Assembly (NCBI GenBank): GCA_030141605.1
Contig: JAQGDQ010000062.1
Span: forward strand, 253,501 to 317,500
DNA: 64,000 nucleotides
Source of the DNA: Tubiluchus corallicola
Taxonomy: Eukaryota > Priapulida > Priapulimorpha > Priapulimorphida > Tubiluchidae
Direction of reading: 5' to 3'
Under the pieces are notes generated by a model. That model was not told where the DNA came from and searched no databases. It saw nothing but the letters and a program-made list of their open reading frames with translations. Shown piece by piece: positions 1 through 13,990 of this stretch (the first letter of the stretch is position 1; each line of letters starts with the position of its first letter). The translations under genes and the position numbers were made by a program.

Positions 1-1
1 C

Positions 2-3000
2 TACGGATCTATTCCCTGCGTGGTGCATGGAAACGGGCCTTCAAAGGTAAATCCTGAAGAAATGTTCACAGGGCAAAGTTTCTAGACAACTGCGCAAAGA
101 GTTAACTTGATGATCACCTTTTCTCTTGGATCAGTGCATTATACTGGCATTGAATAGTAAAATAGCTTACCTATGTAAATGGCCAATAATTGTGTTCAGG
201 AAAAATTCAATTCTCTTTGCAGGTTCTCCTCAACTATTTCGGTAATTACGTTCCGGCTGCTTGGACTGAAATGGAGGGCTGTACATGGTGTGACGAAGAC
301 TTGATCAGTTTAAAAGCAACTGAGGTACATACACAGCATTACTAATTGATCTGATTACTCACTACTATTCACTATTAGAAAATAATATTACTGTGTTTCG
401 CAATATTATTGTGTTTCACAGAAAAAAAGATAAAGTAATTGCCTCATTGCTTCTTTTCATGCATTTCGCTTTTTTGGACTATGTTGAGAGGAGAGCGATT
501 TTGAAACAGTATGCGCCATTTTTTGCAGTACAATTTAGTTCACCTTAATAACGAGAGAAAGTAAACAGTTAGTATATTGTGTAGCCCCAGTTACTGCAGT
601 ATAGTAGCACATAAGCAGTAAGCACATAGGTATACTCTACCATCTGACGTAGCTAAAAACTGATTAGTGCGAACAAACTTAATTTTCTAACATTGTTCCG
701 AGCACGGAATTATAGACTCGCTATTTGGCCATGCAACAATTTTAATTTCATTAAAAATAATTTTAAAGCAACTATAATGGTTTTTCACAAATGGATAATT
801 GTTGAATGCATTTGCACGTTATTTACAGTTTGGAGTAGATATCAAGTAGATATTCAGCAAACAGTACGGCTGCGTTGGTCTTTATTGCTCCTTTATTTAG
901 CAAGCATATTATAATTATTTTTTCTATTAAGTAAGGTGAGTGTGCAAGTGACCAAATGCCATACACTCTCCTCGCACTATTTAGATTGCTGTATTTCACA
1001 TTTTATTGATCTGTCTGATAATGTATTTTTGATGTGTGTAATAGTTCACAGTTTTGTTTACGTTTATTTATAAAATTTATAGGAATCAGAATGGCCGACT
1101 GTCACCGTCGCCTTCTTCATTGAAAAACCTACACCATTCATGGATTTACATTTTCATTACTTCGTAAGGCAAATTTTCCCTAAAAAAAGGATCGACCTTT
1201 ATATTCATAATCAGGTACTTATAATATAATCAGTCTTTAGTTCAGTATTTTAATATTTTTTGCATAAAAGATTGAAAAAGAGCAACAATTTATTTTTTGC
1301 GTTTTATGAGTGCTGGTCTGTAATAATAATTTACTCACTTCAAATCCATAAAATACTCTAGGCTTTATTGTCCAAAATAGATAAAAAGCGTGAGCAAAAA
1401 TACATCATAATGAATTTAAAAATTATACACTACGATAAAGGTAAAAAACATAGTTCAATAAAACATGCAATACAATTCTACAGAAAAAATGTAAGACGTT
1501 ATGGAAATCCCATTTTAAATATACGAATACAAACAATTTGAAACATCACTAATACCGCTTACCTAATTAGACTAATTAGGTAATTAATTAAGCTGTTACA
1601 TGATGTAAAAAATAAAGCTATTAACAGAGCAACTGTAGCATTATTTATTAGGAAAATTCCAGAATTTATCGAGTTAAAAACGGGAACTTTGAGAAATTTC
1701 TAGTCAAAATAAAAATACACTATAGTGCCAATTTTGGCAAGGATCACTCTCTGCATTTTCTACAAAATAAAACTTCTCCGAATTTACTTTATACAAGAGC
1801 TGAATGTATATTCGAGAAAGCTGTCTAGCAAATCAAACATGTAATTATCAGAACACGCACACGCACGCACGCACGCACACACATTCTAATTCGTTCATTT
1901 TAATTTAAATCCAATTTAACCTTCTGTGGCGAACTTTAAGGTTTCCTGTGAAGCAAAATAGAAATCACGTTCACAAGCTGGACAGGTATGTTGATAACAT
2001 CTGCTTTATTTCAATTTTCAATCCTCGTTATTGACATCTCTGAATAACTTTGTTTAAAGCAACATAGTTTTCATATTCCAACCGGTTTAATGTACAGTAA
2101 ATAGTGTACATTCTAACATCTATAATAATCTATAATTTAACATCTTTCTGATAATTAAGTAACAGTTTAAGACCTTAATCAATGGCCTGGGAGCCTAACT
2201 CTAGTGATGACATGAACGTAATAATTCAACAGCACGAGCTTGTTGCACGTGTTTGGGAAGGCGAAAATTGAAGCACAGTGCTACTGTACAACATTCAGCA
2301 TGATAAACAAAACTCGGTAAATTTAAGTTTAAAATTCAAATTTCAAGTTTATTGCTGTGCTCACGCATGAGCTCTTGAACGTGTGCAACTACATCACAAC
2401 TGAACACATCCGAACTAAAGGGTACAGCCCCCGTTTTTGTGCATCGTCTATCCGAAATGCAAGCAGTATTGCCCTTCTAACTAGGGAATGGCGAGATGCA
2501 TGAAGCAGCCAAGAATTAGGAGTGCGAACGATAAAAATTACGATTCTGTGGCAACAAACCTTTCACACAAGTCATTTTCGGAAAAAAATAATACATACGC
2601 TATCAATATTTTACAGGGCAGATTATTTTGAACTATAGTTTAACATTGGGTCTGCTTTTCCTTTGAAAGCGAATGCTCGCTCATGAATGTAAACTTAATT
2701 TTGAAACAAAGAAAATAATGCGAATGATGCAATGCACCCGGATGGATGACAATTTAATCTTTAGGAAATTATGTAAACTTAACAAACATAATTTCATGTA
2801 TACCACGTTAATAATGCTGGAAACGAAGTAAACATCCACTCCATGATGGGTACTACAGGGTGCATATAAGTCATTGTTATACTCCACACGAACATAGTGA
2901 AACATTTGCATACATTTTCGTTTGTTTTAGGAGACGTTTCATGTTAGACATGTTTTTGAGTTTGTTCAGAACTACGGCCACGAGTATCACACCGTGAAAG

Positions 3001-4825
3001 TTTACGACAGAAATGTGGAGTATAATGAGTCGACGGCAAGAAATACTGCACTGTATGTTAAGCTTCAATATTGTGACGTTTGTTTAGTACTGCAGATAAA
3101 TTGAAAAATTGTGAACTTTCTGAGAAAATCATAAAATTTCTAACATGGGTCTTAGTTAGGAGCATTAGTCGGAATTCTTTTCTAGAAAACGCTGCATAAA
3201 TTTTTATTTTTGGTCTTCATGTAAGCGTTTTGTTTTGCATTTGTTTATGTTGAGTTGATTTTAGATATCTTTCAGAAATCATGCTCTTGAGAAGGACAGT
3301 GACTTTCTATTTGTGATTGATTCTGAGGCACAGCTTGTTAATCCGCATACAATACAACTTCTTGTAGAGCAGAATTTGTAAGTAACTGCCTGATTATGGT
3401 TCTTAAGTCTATGCGTTCACGGTTGCAGTTATTAGGATTGGTTGGTATGACTGAGGTTTGTCTGGCCGCCAACTTGTGAAAGTATTCTGAAGATGATGTC
3501 ATCTGGTGTGCTGGTTTGTGAGGTTGGTCTGAGAATGATGTCAGAGTGGCTGGCTTAGGAGGGTGCTCTGAGGGTGATGTCAGAGTGGTTGGTTTGTGAG
3601 GTTGGTCTGTGAATGATGTCAGAGTGGCTGGCTTAGGAGGGTGCTCTGAGGGTGATGTCAGAGTGGTTGGTTTGTGAGGTTGGTCTGAGAATGATGTCTG
3701 AGTGGCTGGCTTATGAGAGTGTTCTGTGAACGATGTCAGAGTGGCTGGCTTAGGAGGGTGCTCTGAGGGTGATGTCAGAGTGGTTGGTTTGTGAGGTTGG
3801 TCTGAGAACGATGTCAGAGTGGCTGAATTGTGAGAATGCTTTGATGATGTCAAAGCGGCTGGCTTCGGAAAGTGCATTGAGGTGATGTCAAGTAAACTGC
3901 ATCGAAGCCGTATTGACATCATACCTCGTTGTCTTTGTTGCGTCATTAACACTCAGGTTCCCTAAAGACAAGTCAGTTCAAATTCAAATTCAGTGTTACT
4001 AAAGTTTGGTCTCCAGAAGTTGGAGACTTTGGATTGTGGTTATCCAAATGCAATGCAGTTTTAGTTATCACTGAGATTACTAAAACAGTCAAAATATACA
4101 GAAAACTCTAAATAAGAAACTGCAAACACTGTGTTAGTAGAAAAACACGAACTTTTACTGACACTTCACGATATTTTCTTTCCGCAAATTGCACAGGCAA
4201 CCATTTTTCGTAAGCGCCAAACGTTAATTCTTCTCTGCCAAAAATTGCCTATGCCCAATACGACAAGGCACTTTGCGTTACTCAAAACTTTTTACATCTC
4301 AAAACATTCTTTATAAGCACTACGTGTAATTTATCCACTTTATTCAAAACAGATCTAATGTTAACATTTTCCTTTTACTCTCAAATGCAGAACAATAGTC
4401 GGGCCACTATTGGTTCAACCAGAAACGCTGTTTTCCAATTTTTGGGGAAAGATTTCCACGGAAGGCTTTTATGAAAGAGCCGACGACTACATCGAAATTG
4501 TGAATAATGAAAAACGGTAAGTGATGAACTTTTAATTTTTGTAAAGTGTGTTTTTTATTTCTTTACCGATTTTGAATACTTGACTGCATCACCGATATAT
4601 ATATTGCTCTGACGTCTGAACCCTCGATAGGTTCGTCTTCTGAGGGCTGACGACCCGGCCGGTAGAGGACACCGCGGCCTGCCTTAAGTGATGCTAATGG
4701 GCGTTGCATAATTTACACTCAAAGTATGAACAAAAACAAGCTCAAGCCAAATTATAGAACTCAAAGGGGAAGACATAAACACACATGCACGCACGCACGT
4801 GCACACACACACACACACACACACA

Positions 4826-4857
<32 letters not shown>

Positions 4858-7800
4858 CACACACTCGCGTGCGTGCGTGCGTGCGTGCGTGCGTGTGTGT
4901 GTGTTTATGTGTATGAAAGCCTGACAATACTTTGCGCTTTTAACTTCCACAAAATGCCTGATGTTCCAGCTCTTGCTTTTACCAATGATGGCCGCGACCT
5001 CGTAGTCATGAGAAGATAGGCTGATGTTCTTTTAATTCTGATCAAACTGACGAAAAATTTAAAAGGGGAGGGCATTCTTTCAGATCAATGTTGTTCAAGT
5101 AAGCGTGTAATAATATATTCCGCATATGCACTTGCTATACGTGTAGAAAATGTAACAAAAACTGCTATACGTTGCAAGATAACATTAAGTTCAATCCTAT
5201 AATTTTGGCATCTCTATCGGTTTGAAATCTTTGAAATTAGTTTGATGTCAGTTCTGTCGTAGTACTTGCTTTAATCTTGTTTTCAAGCACACTCCACTAT
5301 TCTAGAAATCCCTTCATTATAGAATGGATGGTTCGTTCGTTTCTTTGCAAACAATATAAAAAAGCTTTAAACTTACAAACAGGAAATCTACGAGATCTCT
5401 AAAGACCTCTAAAAATCATTTTCCAGGGGACTCTGGAACGTACCACTAATTAGAAGTTGTTACATGATAAGAAAGGATCGGATTGGACAAATAGCACCTT
5501 TGAAGCCGTATGTTCTTGGTGCGAAGGACCCTGATATGGCTTTTGCCGAAGAAATGCGTTGGAACGTGAGTTGCTGTTACTTTTAAGTTTAAGTTTATTT
5601 GACACCCATAAGAAGATTTCAATAAAATAATTAAAAACACCGAATCATTATCAATCTGTAAAGATTGTCATGGAGTGGGGAAAGAGACGTACTACTTAAG
5701 TGAGCCATATAATGGTACACAACATTACAGAATATCCTAAATAAAATAATATTAAACAATGAAATTTGTTTACACGTGCTTATCGTGATAAACGTTTCCG
5801 GAATAACTAGTTACTCGTGGCATTTACTAAAAGATGTCCCTTTATATGTGATGGTAAGTAATTCCATGTAGGTACTACACGATTTGAAAAATAATGAGCA
5901 AAATGAGCGATACCATTACGATAGGTACCAGAAATTTGTGCAGCCATAATGAAAGCCTTTTTTTGTTTGTCTCGAATTTGTCGAACAAAAAAGGTAGAGT
6001 GTGAAAGGATTGTGACAGAAAATTGATGCATAACAACATTCAGAAATCATTAGCATCATCTTGTAAACGTCCTTCCAAAATATTCACACGCGTGTCTTGT
6101 TCAAAATTAATTTTCTCAATTTCAGAATTATTTCATGCATGTATCTAACCGCGAACATTTTGGGCATCTACTAGATACTGAAAATTTCGACAAAAGCCAT
6201 GCGTCACCTGACTTGTACGCATTTTCTTCTAATCGTTTGGTAAGAATCCATTTTTTTTATTGAAGTGGCTAATATAGTCTAAAGGAAATAAATTTTTCTT
6301 TGTGTTACAGTCTTTTTTTCCATAAAAATGCACATGCAGAAATTTCCAAAATGCCCATCCGTAATTGCAATCTGCGACAAATATAATAGTAGTACCCCAA
6401 ACTAAGTGTATACTACTTAGAAGCCTTTACGTAACTGTTTAGGTATATCTTGCTTCTCATAATAGTAGTTGACAAGTGGCAGTAGCTTTGTACGTTTCTC
6501 TGCAAAACAAGTGTTCTCTCATCTTTCTGTATATTTCTCAAATATGATAGTTTTAACAGGGAGTTATTCACCGGTGGCGCCACCATTAATTGGGTGCCTA
6601 TTGCTGCGTACTCTGCAATTAAGGTTCGCTGAAATCTTCTTGTTAATTGTTATTTATATGAGAGGTAAGCGACAAAAACACGACGATTGTTAATGTAATC
6701 AAGAGTTGAACTGTACATTTATTTGCAAAATAATCTACAAAATTCATTTGTTGGATCAGTCACGCAACGCAGTACAACCAAGACAGCGTGTATGTTTTAC
6801 AGTTTTAAATTAATATCAAAGAACGCGGTGAGGGCCATAGCTGAGGACAGAGATTAATTGACTGACTGACTGACTTGCTGGCAGACTAACTGACTGATTG
6901 ATTGACTGAATGATTAACAGATGCTTGATACTGCATCTTCGTGGCTCTGTCACTGTGACTGCTCAGCAGTAATTCTCCTCACTAAAGGTGAAACAATTTG
7001 CGGCAGGAGTTTTTACCCTCGCATGACTATCACTGGTACGCACAAATGATAAAACTTGTGTATAGCTAGCTATTTTTATTACCAAGCTTGTGTTCGGTTA
7101 CTCCTTACTACTAGCAGAAAATGAAGATGCAAATCCATCTGCTGGAACAACAATGACAGAGTGGAGACTCCGACACTTACAAACAGCTGCTCAAAATTGC
7201 ATCAGACAAATTACGCATGCTCAATGCACTAGGCACTGCCGACATGTGCAGTGGTTCTATGTTGATGCAGTTGACATGGCAGATATGCCTGCTGGCATTT
7301 GATGCTTTTGCAAAACGTTGGATATCTGGATCATTTTTATAATCTGCAATTAAATGTTAAAATGAAATTATTTTTGATTCAGTAATTAGCTTAATTAATA
7401 TGTTGTTGGTGGTGTTTATAAAATTTTAATGATCTGTTTTAAAATCTGTTTTCCATTTTAGACACGTTTTCTGTAGCTATTTTCAATTTACATTTAGAGG
7501 ACAAAGCTCTAGCTTTACATATTTTATTATTTTTTTAAATAAAACAATTTCCAGATTCAACTATACATGTTGCACAAAGCTTTACCGCACATGGTATTCC
7601 ACGACCTATAACAGTGTGAGTTGATATCTTGTACACTAACTACGTGAAAAGAGCAACATGCATATAACCAGTCAATCATCAATTTTACATAACTGATACG
7701 TTTAAACATTTAAAATTCATTTATTTGCAACATTTATCTTAAAACCCCATTTTTTTTATTTTGAGAGAATGAATAAAAACAAACAAACAGACAAACAAAC

Positions 7801-10800
7801 AACAAACAAGTCTCAGGAAGTGATAGTGTTTCGTATTAAAATAATTATAATTACCATTATTTTGATTTGACTATGGCTCAATTTGATTTGACTATGGCTC
7901 AATTTGATTTGACTATGGCTCAATTTGATTTGACTATGGCTGAATTTGATCTGACAAGCGCTCAATTTGATTTGACTATGGCTCAATTTGATCTGACTGG
8001 CTTAATTTGATTTGACTATGGCTCAATTTGATCTGACTGGCTTAATTTGACTTGACTATGGCTCAATTTGATCTGACTGGCTTAATTTGATTTGACTATG
8101 GCTCAATTTGATTTGACTATGGCTCAATTTGACTTGACTATGGCTCAATTTGATCTGACTGGCTTAATTTGACTTGACTATGGCTCAATTTGATCTGACT
8201 GGCTTAATTTGATTTGACTATGGCTCAATTTGATTTGACTATGGCTCAATTTGATCTGACTGGCTTAATTTGATTTGACTATGGCTCAATTTGATCTGAC
8301 TGGCTTAATTTGACTTGACTATGGCTCAATTTGATCTGACTGGCTTAATTTGATTTGACTATGGCTCAATTTGATTTGACTATGGCTCAATTTGACTTGA
8401 CTATGGCTCAATTTGATCTGACTGGCTTAATTTGACTTGACTATGGCTCAATTTGATCTGACTGGCTTAATTTGATTTGACTATGGCTCAATTTGATTTG
8501 ACTATGGCTCAATTTGATTTGACTATGGCTCAATTTGATTTGACTATGGCTCAATTTGATTTGACTGGCTCAATTTGATTTGACTATGGCTCAATTTGAC
8601 TTGACTATGACTCAACTTGATCTGACTGGCATAATTTGACTTGACTATGACTCAACATGAAATGGAGATGGTATAGAGAGAATACATTGTTTAAACCGTC
8701 CATTTAACTGCTTGCATGTTGTAACTATTATCTACTACAATTTTGAAACTGACCCAATGACTCAAGATAACCGACTTTACTATCACATTCGTTCAGCCAT
8801 TGCATATTATATAAGCTGCTGGTCATCCCTTTGCAGCAGTTACTTTGTAGCAGCATTTTAAGTGTGTGAAAGTTGTAACTGTATATTTTAGGTGCTGCCA
8901 TCTATTGATTAGTCACTTTAACATTTTACTAGTTAAACTCACCCTTAGTACAATTGCTCGGTCCAGTGAATATGCAAACTCACTGTATCTCACCTATTTT
9001 TACTGTAATGGGATATGTGAAGCCAAGTTTTTGCATAATTCTCTACCTATATATACTGGCTAGATTTCACTTCTAGCCACTGTCTCTCTGTCACGCTCTC
9101 AGTGCAGTGCAGTCGATCTACTTATGTGACTCTCTGTCGCGTTCTCAGTGCAGTGCAGTCGTGCTACACACTGTCTCTCTGTCACACTCTCAGTGCAGTG
9201 CAGCAGTCGTGATCTTCATTTTACTTGTGTATTTTACTGTGTATTTAGTATAATAAACGTGTTTCAGTTTTTGTGCAGATATGTAATATAGTGTTCATTC
9301 GTTTTCTACAAGTGTTCAACTTCAACCTCATACATGACTTTCACAAAGTGTTTTTAGTTATTTTTTAAGGTGGTTTTTAAATTGTCACGAAACTTTGACC
9401 TTGAATCAATACTCTTGCATTGTCACCTTACCACCCCAGTTAGCTACAGTCAGACATGTCTCGTGTATGAAGCAAAGGAAAGCTTCAGGTATTATTAAAG
9501 AAAGCAAAATTGCATTATTTTGCAGGACTGGAGAGAAAAATATTTGCACAAATGGCTTCCAAACTCGCTGGATGATTCAAATGAGTTGCCAGACGTAATG
9601 CAACAGGATGGCCAAGAGTTTCCCGAAGACAGATATCTGCTTCAGGTAGTTAGTCCGTTACTAAGAGTATACTAAGTACAGACAGGCCTATACACTTAAA
9701 TGGCAAAGCCACAGAACGTATTTTTAAAACTTTGTTATGCGTGGCTGCTAATCACTCATCAAAAAGTTTCTTACTTAATCAGTTTGTGCTCTGTTGGGAA
9801 AAAGTTAAAATATGTTTATATATATAAATAAGAGGCGATCAGAATCCTCAATTCCCTGATTAATAATCCGTTAGTGAAATTAATAATTTCTTTGTAATAA
9901 GAACATATGTGTATGAGCAAACACATAAATACTAAAATAAAATTCTTTTTTATTTGATTTGATTTAATTTAATTTTAAATGATGTAGTAAGGAAGAGTAA
10001 AAAAAATCAATATAAATCATGGCGTTGTTTTCAACTTAAATAACATTAATTACACAAAATCATTTACTATTTTTATTTATAGCTTTTTTTAATTTTGCTT
10101 ATTGTTTTTTATTAAGCCATGCCCGGACGTGTATTGGTTTCCGTTAACTACTGAGAAATTCTGCGATGACATTCTTGCTGAGGTGAGATTTTGGACATTG
10201 GTCAAACACAGCGTGTGAGAAAATATATAAACGAGCTGCAAGCAACCGATTGTAGGTCTAATAAAGCATTTTTATAGTTCCAGCAATTCATAATGATCGT
10301 GAAAAGGTCACAGGTTAAGCGTAGCAGACAACGCATTTGCGTACATTTGACAACACATCGCAACCCGTGCTGTTATAATAGTAACAGTTTCAATAGCTAG
10401 CTAGAACCTCACCTAGTTCATTTTTTTCTTTTTCCCAAGCAAGATCTTGCAAGTAAATCATTTTGCGTACAGACTAATGCATAATTAACTAAAGTCCGCG
10501 TAAAACAAATGAAGTCATTGAACTGATGAGGAAGACGGCTTTGCTTTACCTACATGTTTATTGACGTTTGTAGTTAAGACGCGTTGCTGTGGTATACTTA
10601 ATCTTGGACCTACAGCTACTGCTCGTGCGCACAACGAAACTGTGAAAAGGCTCATTAAAGCGAAATGAAATTTATGTAACGCAAGGCAAGGCAGGGCAAG
10701 TTAATTAACGTAACATAACGTAAAATAAAGTCGTTTGTTATTCATTTAACGTCATTAGCATTACATCTTGCACTTAATATATTATTTCATATCCTTTAAA

Positions 10801-13800
10801 TATAGCTATAGTATGACGTTTAGACTTGCCAAAAGAAATTGACAGGATTTATACGCTGCTATAAGTCTCATTTATTCTCATGCTGCGATGTTCTTTTATG
10901 CTTTTATAGTTATGAATATCGATTTTTTTATATCAAATAAAGACCAATTTAACCCGAGTTTCTAAATGCAATGCGACAAAAGGAAAATGATTTAAAAAAG
11001 TAGAGGTAAAATGTGCATAAACAAGTGGGCAGGTTTACTGGTTCACTGACCAGTTTACTAATTCATCTTTATGAACAATTACATGTTCTGTTACGTTACG
11101 TCATGTTACTTTGCGTTACGTTATATTATATCATATTAAGCATTTTAGTGAAAACCAATTTCTTTACACTTATTAGACCTAAGGCAATTTTTATCGTCAT
11201 TTGCGTTTCCTCTAGCGTTTTATCATCAAGGATATAGTCGAGTGGGCAAGGTGGTTGCTTAGCAACTGAAGTGAAGCAGCGCCAATTCCGGCCATTGAAT
11301 GTGGGTGATCGCTGGCTTAAATAGTTGCTGTGGAAAGTTTCAGTCTTCATACTAATTCTGGCTGTTTACCTGTTAATTGGCTAAGTTTACGAATGGCAAA
11401 TTAAGCAGGCTAAGGCAACCAATTGAGCATTGAGCTCTATACATACATTGTATGCAAAATGTTTCATTCTTCGCATTACACTAACAAGTGTGGCCGCAGG
11501 ATGTTTCGCCATGAAACACCTGGGCACAGGTAGTCTTGGCCACATAGGCAACTTGGACACTGCCTGTTTCGGACACAATGTATTTTGAGCAGATAAGTCA
11601 TTTGTATACGTAGGATGTTTAGCCACAAGAATTCGGTAGTTGTAAAAATAGGCCTTTTAGACATATTTCTCATTGCCCATTTTAGAATCATAAATGACGA
11701 ACAGTAACTTATCCTTTGGCTAATAAATCAATTTCAATCTTCACACGTTATGATAAAGTTCAGGGTCACATATATTATAGCACGATTGGATTTATAAATG
11801 TGCATAGCCTATATGTTTAGGCCCTCCGTTTGTTTGATAGCCTTAAGCCCATGAAACCTTTAATCCGTGTACTAAAAAAACCTACGCAACAAGCTGTCTA
11901 ACAACAACAACTGTTGTAACAAGCTGTCTAACAACAACAACTGTTGTAACAAGCTGTCTAACAACAACAACTGTTGTAGCAAGCTGTCTAACAACAACAA
12001 CAACTGTTGTAACAAGCTGTCTAACAACAACAACTGTTGTAGCAAGCTGTCTAACAACAACAACTGTTGCAACAAGCTGTCGAACCACAACAACTGTTGC
12101 AACAAGCTGTCTAACAACAACAACTGTTGCAACAAGTTGTCTAACAACAACAACTGTTGTAACAAGCTGTCTGACAACAACAACTGTTGCAACAAGCTGT
12201 CTAACAACAACAACTGTTGTAACAAGTTGTCTGACAACAACAACTGTTATAACAAGCTGTCTAAAAGTTGCAATGCTTTGTTCCTGAGCATATGGAACGG
12301 AGAATGTAGGTATCAATCAAAAATTCACCACGCTGGCTGAAAACCTTATATGTCAAACTGGCTAACGTAACTCGATTATAATTTTATTGTAGCTATTTTA
12401 TTGTTTTTACGTACGCTTTGTTTTTTGTATTATTTTTAAATTGCTGATGTTTTATTGTATATGATGCAACTGTGAATGAACTGTTTAGTGGGGCGGTGGG
12501 ATTGCATTGTGGTGTATATAACATTGTATTTTACTATTTTTTTGTATAATGCTGTCTTTCATTCTGTACATTTTTATATGCAGCTATGCAAAACTACTGT
12601 TTTATATGGAAGAAATTCTAAAATTCAGATAACAAATTACCAAACATCGTCATCATCTGATATTTATGATTTTTTAACGAAGTACAATGATTAAGTGCAT
12701 CTAAAAAGCTTTAATGTAAAACATGTGATGGGTTTACTATGCATACGCAGGTCAGTCGTAAAGAACGTGAAAGGGAATCTCTACAGTCACATGACATAAA
12801 CCTAAAGCAACTGGGATTAGATGAAATGTGGAAGTTCCTGCTGAAAGGTTACATAAGCGATATACAAAAGAGAGTTTACATTGGCTTTTCTCTACAGGTA
12901 AACCTCTAATTTACACATTAGAGACTTTTGTCTGCAGTTGTATGCACGAATCATTACAATTCTGGTAGGATTATTAAGATTCTGCATATTGTTGCAGAAT
13001 CTTCTTGAATCTCAACCGTTTTTTATTTTCCGCTACGACACCACCTGGAGTCATCAAACATCTCAGGGCAGACACCTAGGGCCGTTTTCGCTTCATTTTG
13101 ATTTTTTGCATGGTTCTTTTCTATTATCCGTTTCCTAGATTTTTATAAACCTGCATAATATAATCTGTTGCATGGATTTAGGTAAGTTTCTTTGCTTATT
13201 TTTGCTGATGCATTTGATAGCATGTATGTCATTGTTTCATAAACATGACTTTGCCTCTTCTACTTACGTTCACAGAGGAATCTTTCTAGAGTCATCTGTA
13301 TATCTTCGTCTTCGTGCAATTCCAAATCTTTGTTGTCTGTCGCGATGACGAACTATTCCCTGCAAAATGGAAATTATTTAATTTAAAGATTTAATAAACT
13401 AACAAAGTAATTACGAACAACGATTTCCTGTAAATTATTTAATTAAAGACCCATTCGACTTCTGTAACCTGCAAATCATACATGCCAATGTGGTTATTCC
13501 AAAACTTCACAACAATTCCTTGACTCGCGTTACCTGGTCCTTGAGAATTATACCTAGTCGTTCCACATATAGTCGTTCCCAATGTAAAGTGTAGAAAATA
13601 ATGCACATTAGCTCGGTTATCTAAGTTGTAAAAAGTAATGCACATTAGCACTAAATATCATAATATTTGCAACATTGAAACTGTTAAATCTATAACTTCA
13701 TTCGTAAACAATGCACATTAGCATCTGTAACTTCACAGATACTAAAACAAGCACTATTTAATTTATACATACTGAATCGACAACTCCACACATGCACTAA

Positions 13801-13941
13801 TCCTTGTTTTACGCCGACACGTGAAAACTTCAGCGATACACACGCACGCACGCACGCACTCACACTCGCACTCGCACTCGCACACGCACACGCACACGCA
13901 CACGCACACGCACACGCACACGCACACGCACACTCACACGC

Positions 13942-13990
<49 letters not shown>

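Noticed and set aside
3338-3952. 204-residue minus-strand frame with Pro/Thr/Ser repeats
   Set aside because: It is the 39-bp intronic minisatellite read through; the period is a multiple of three, and it lies antisense over PLOD exon 5 and intron 5.
7530-7625. Possible extra PLOD exon after TTTCCAG at about 7553
   Set aside because: The frame closes quickly, has no family similarity, and exon 8 already joins well to exon 9 (NRL to DWREKY).
7862-8660. CRISPR-like array
   Set aside because: Units are contiguous, with no unique spacers, in an intron of an animal gene.
11872-12316. Leu/Gln- and Val-rich minus-strand frames
   Set aside because: They come from the 30-bp minisatellite, which is open in several frames.
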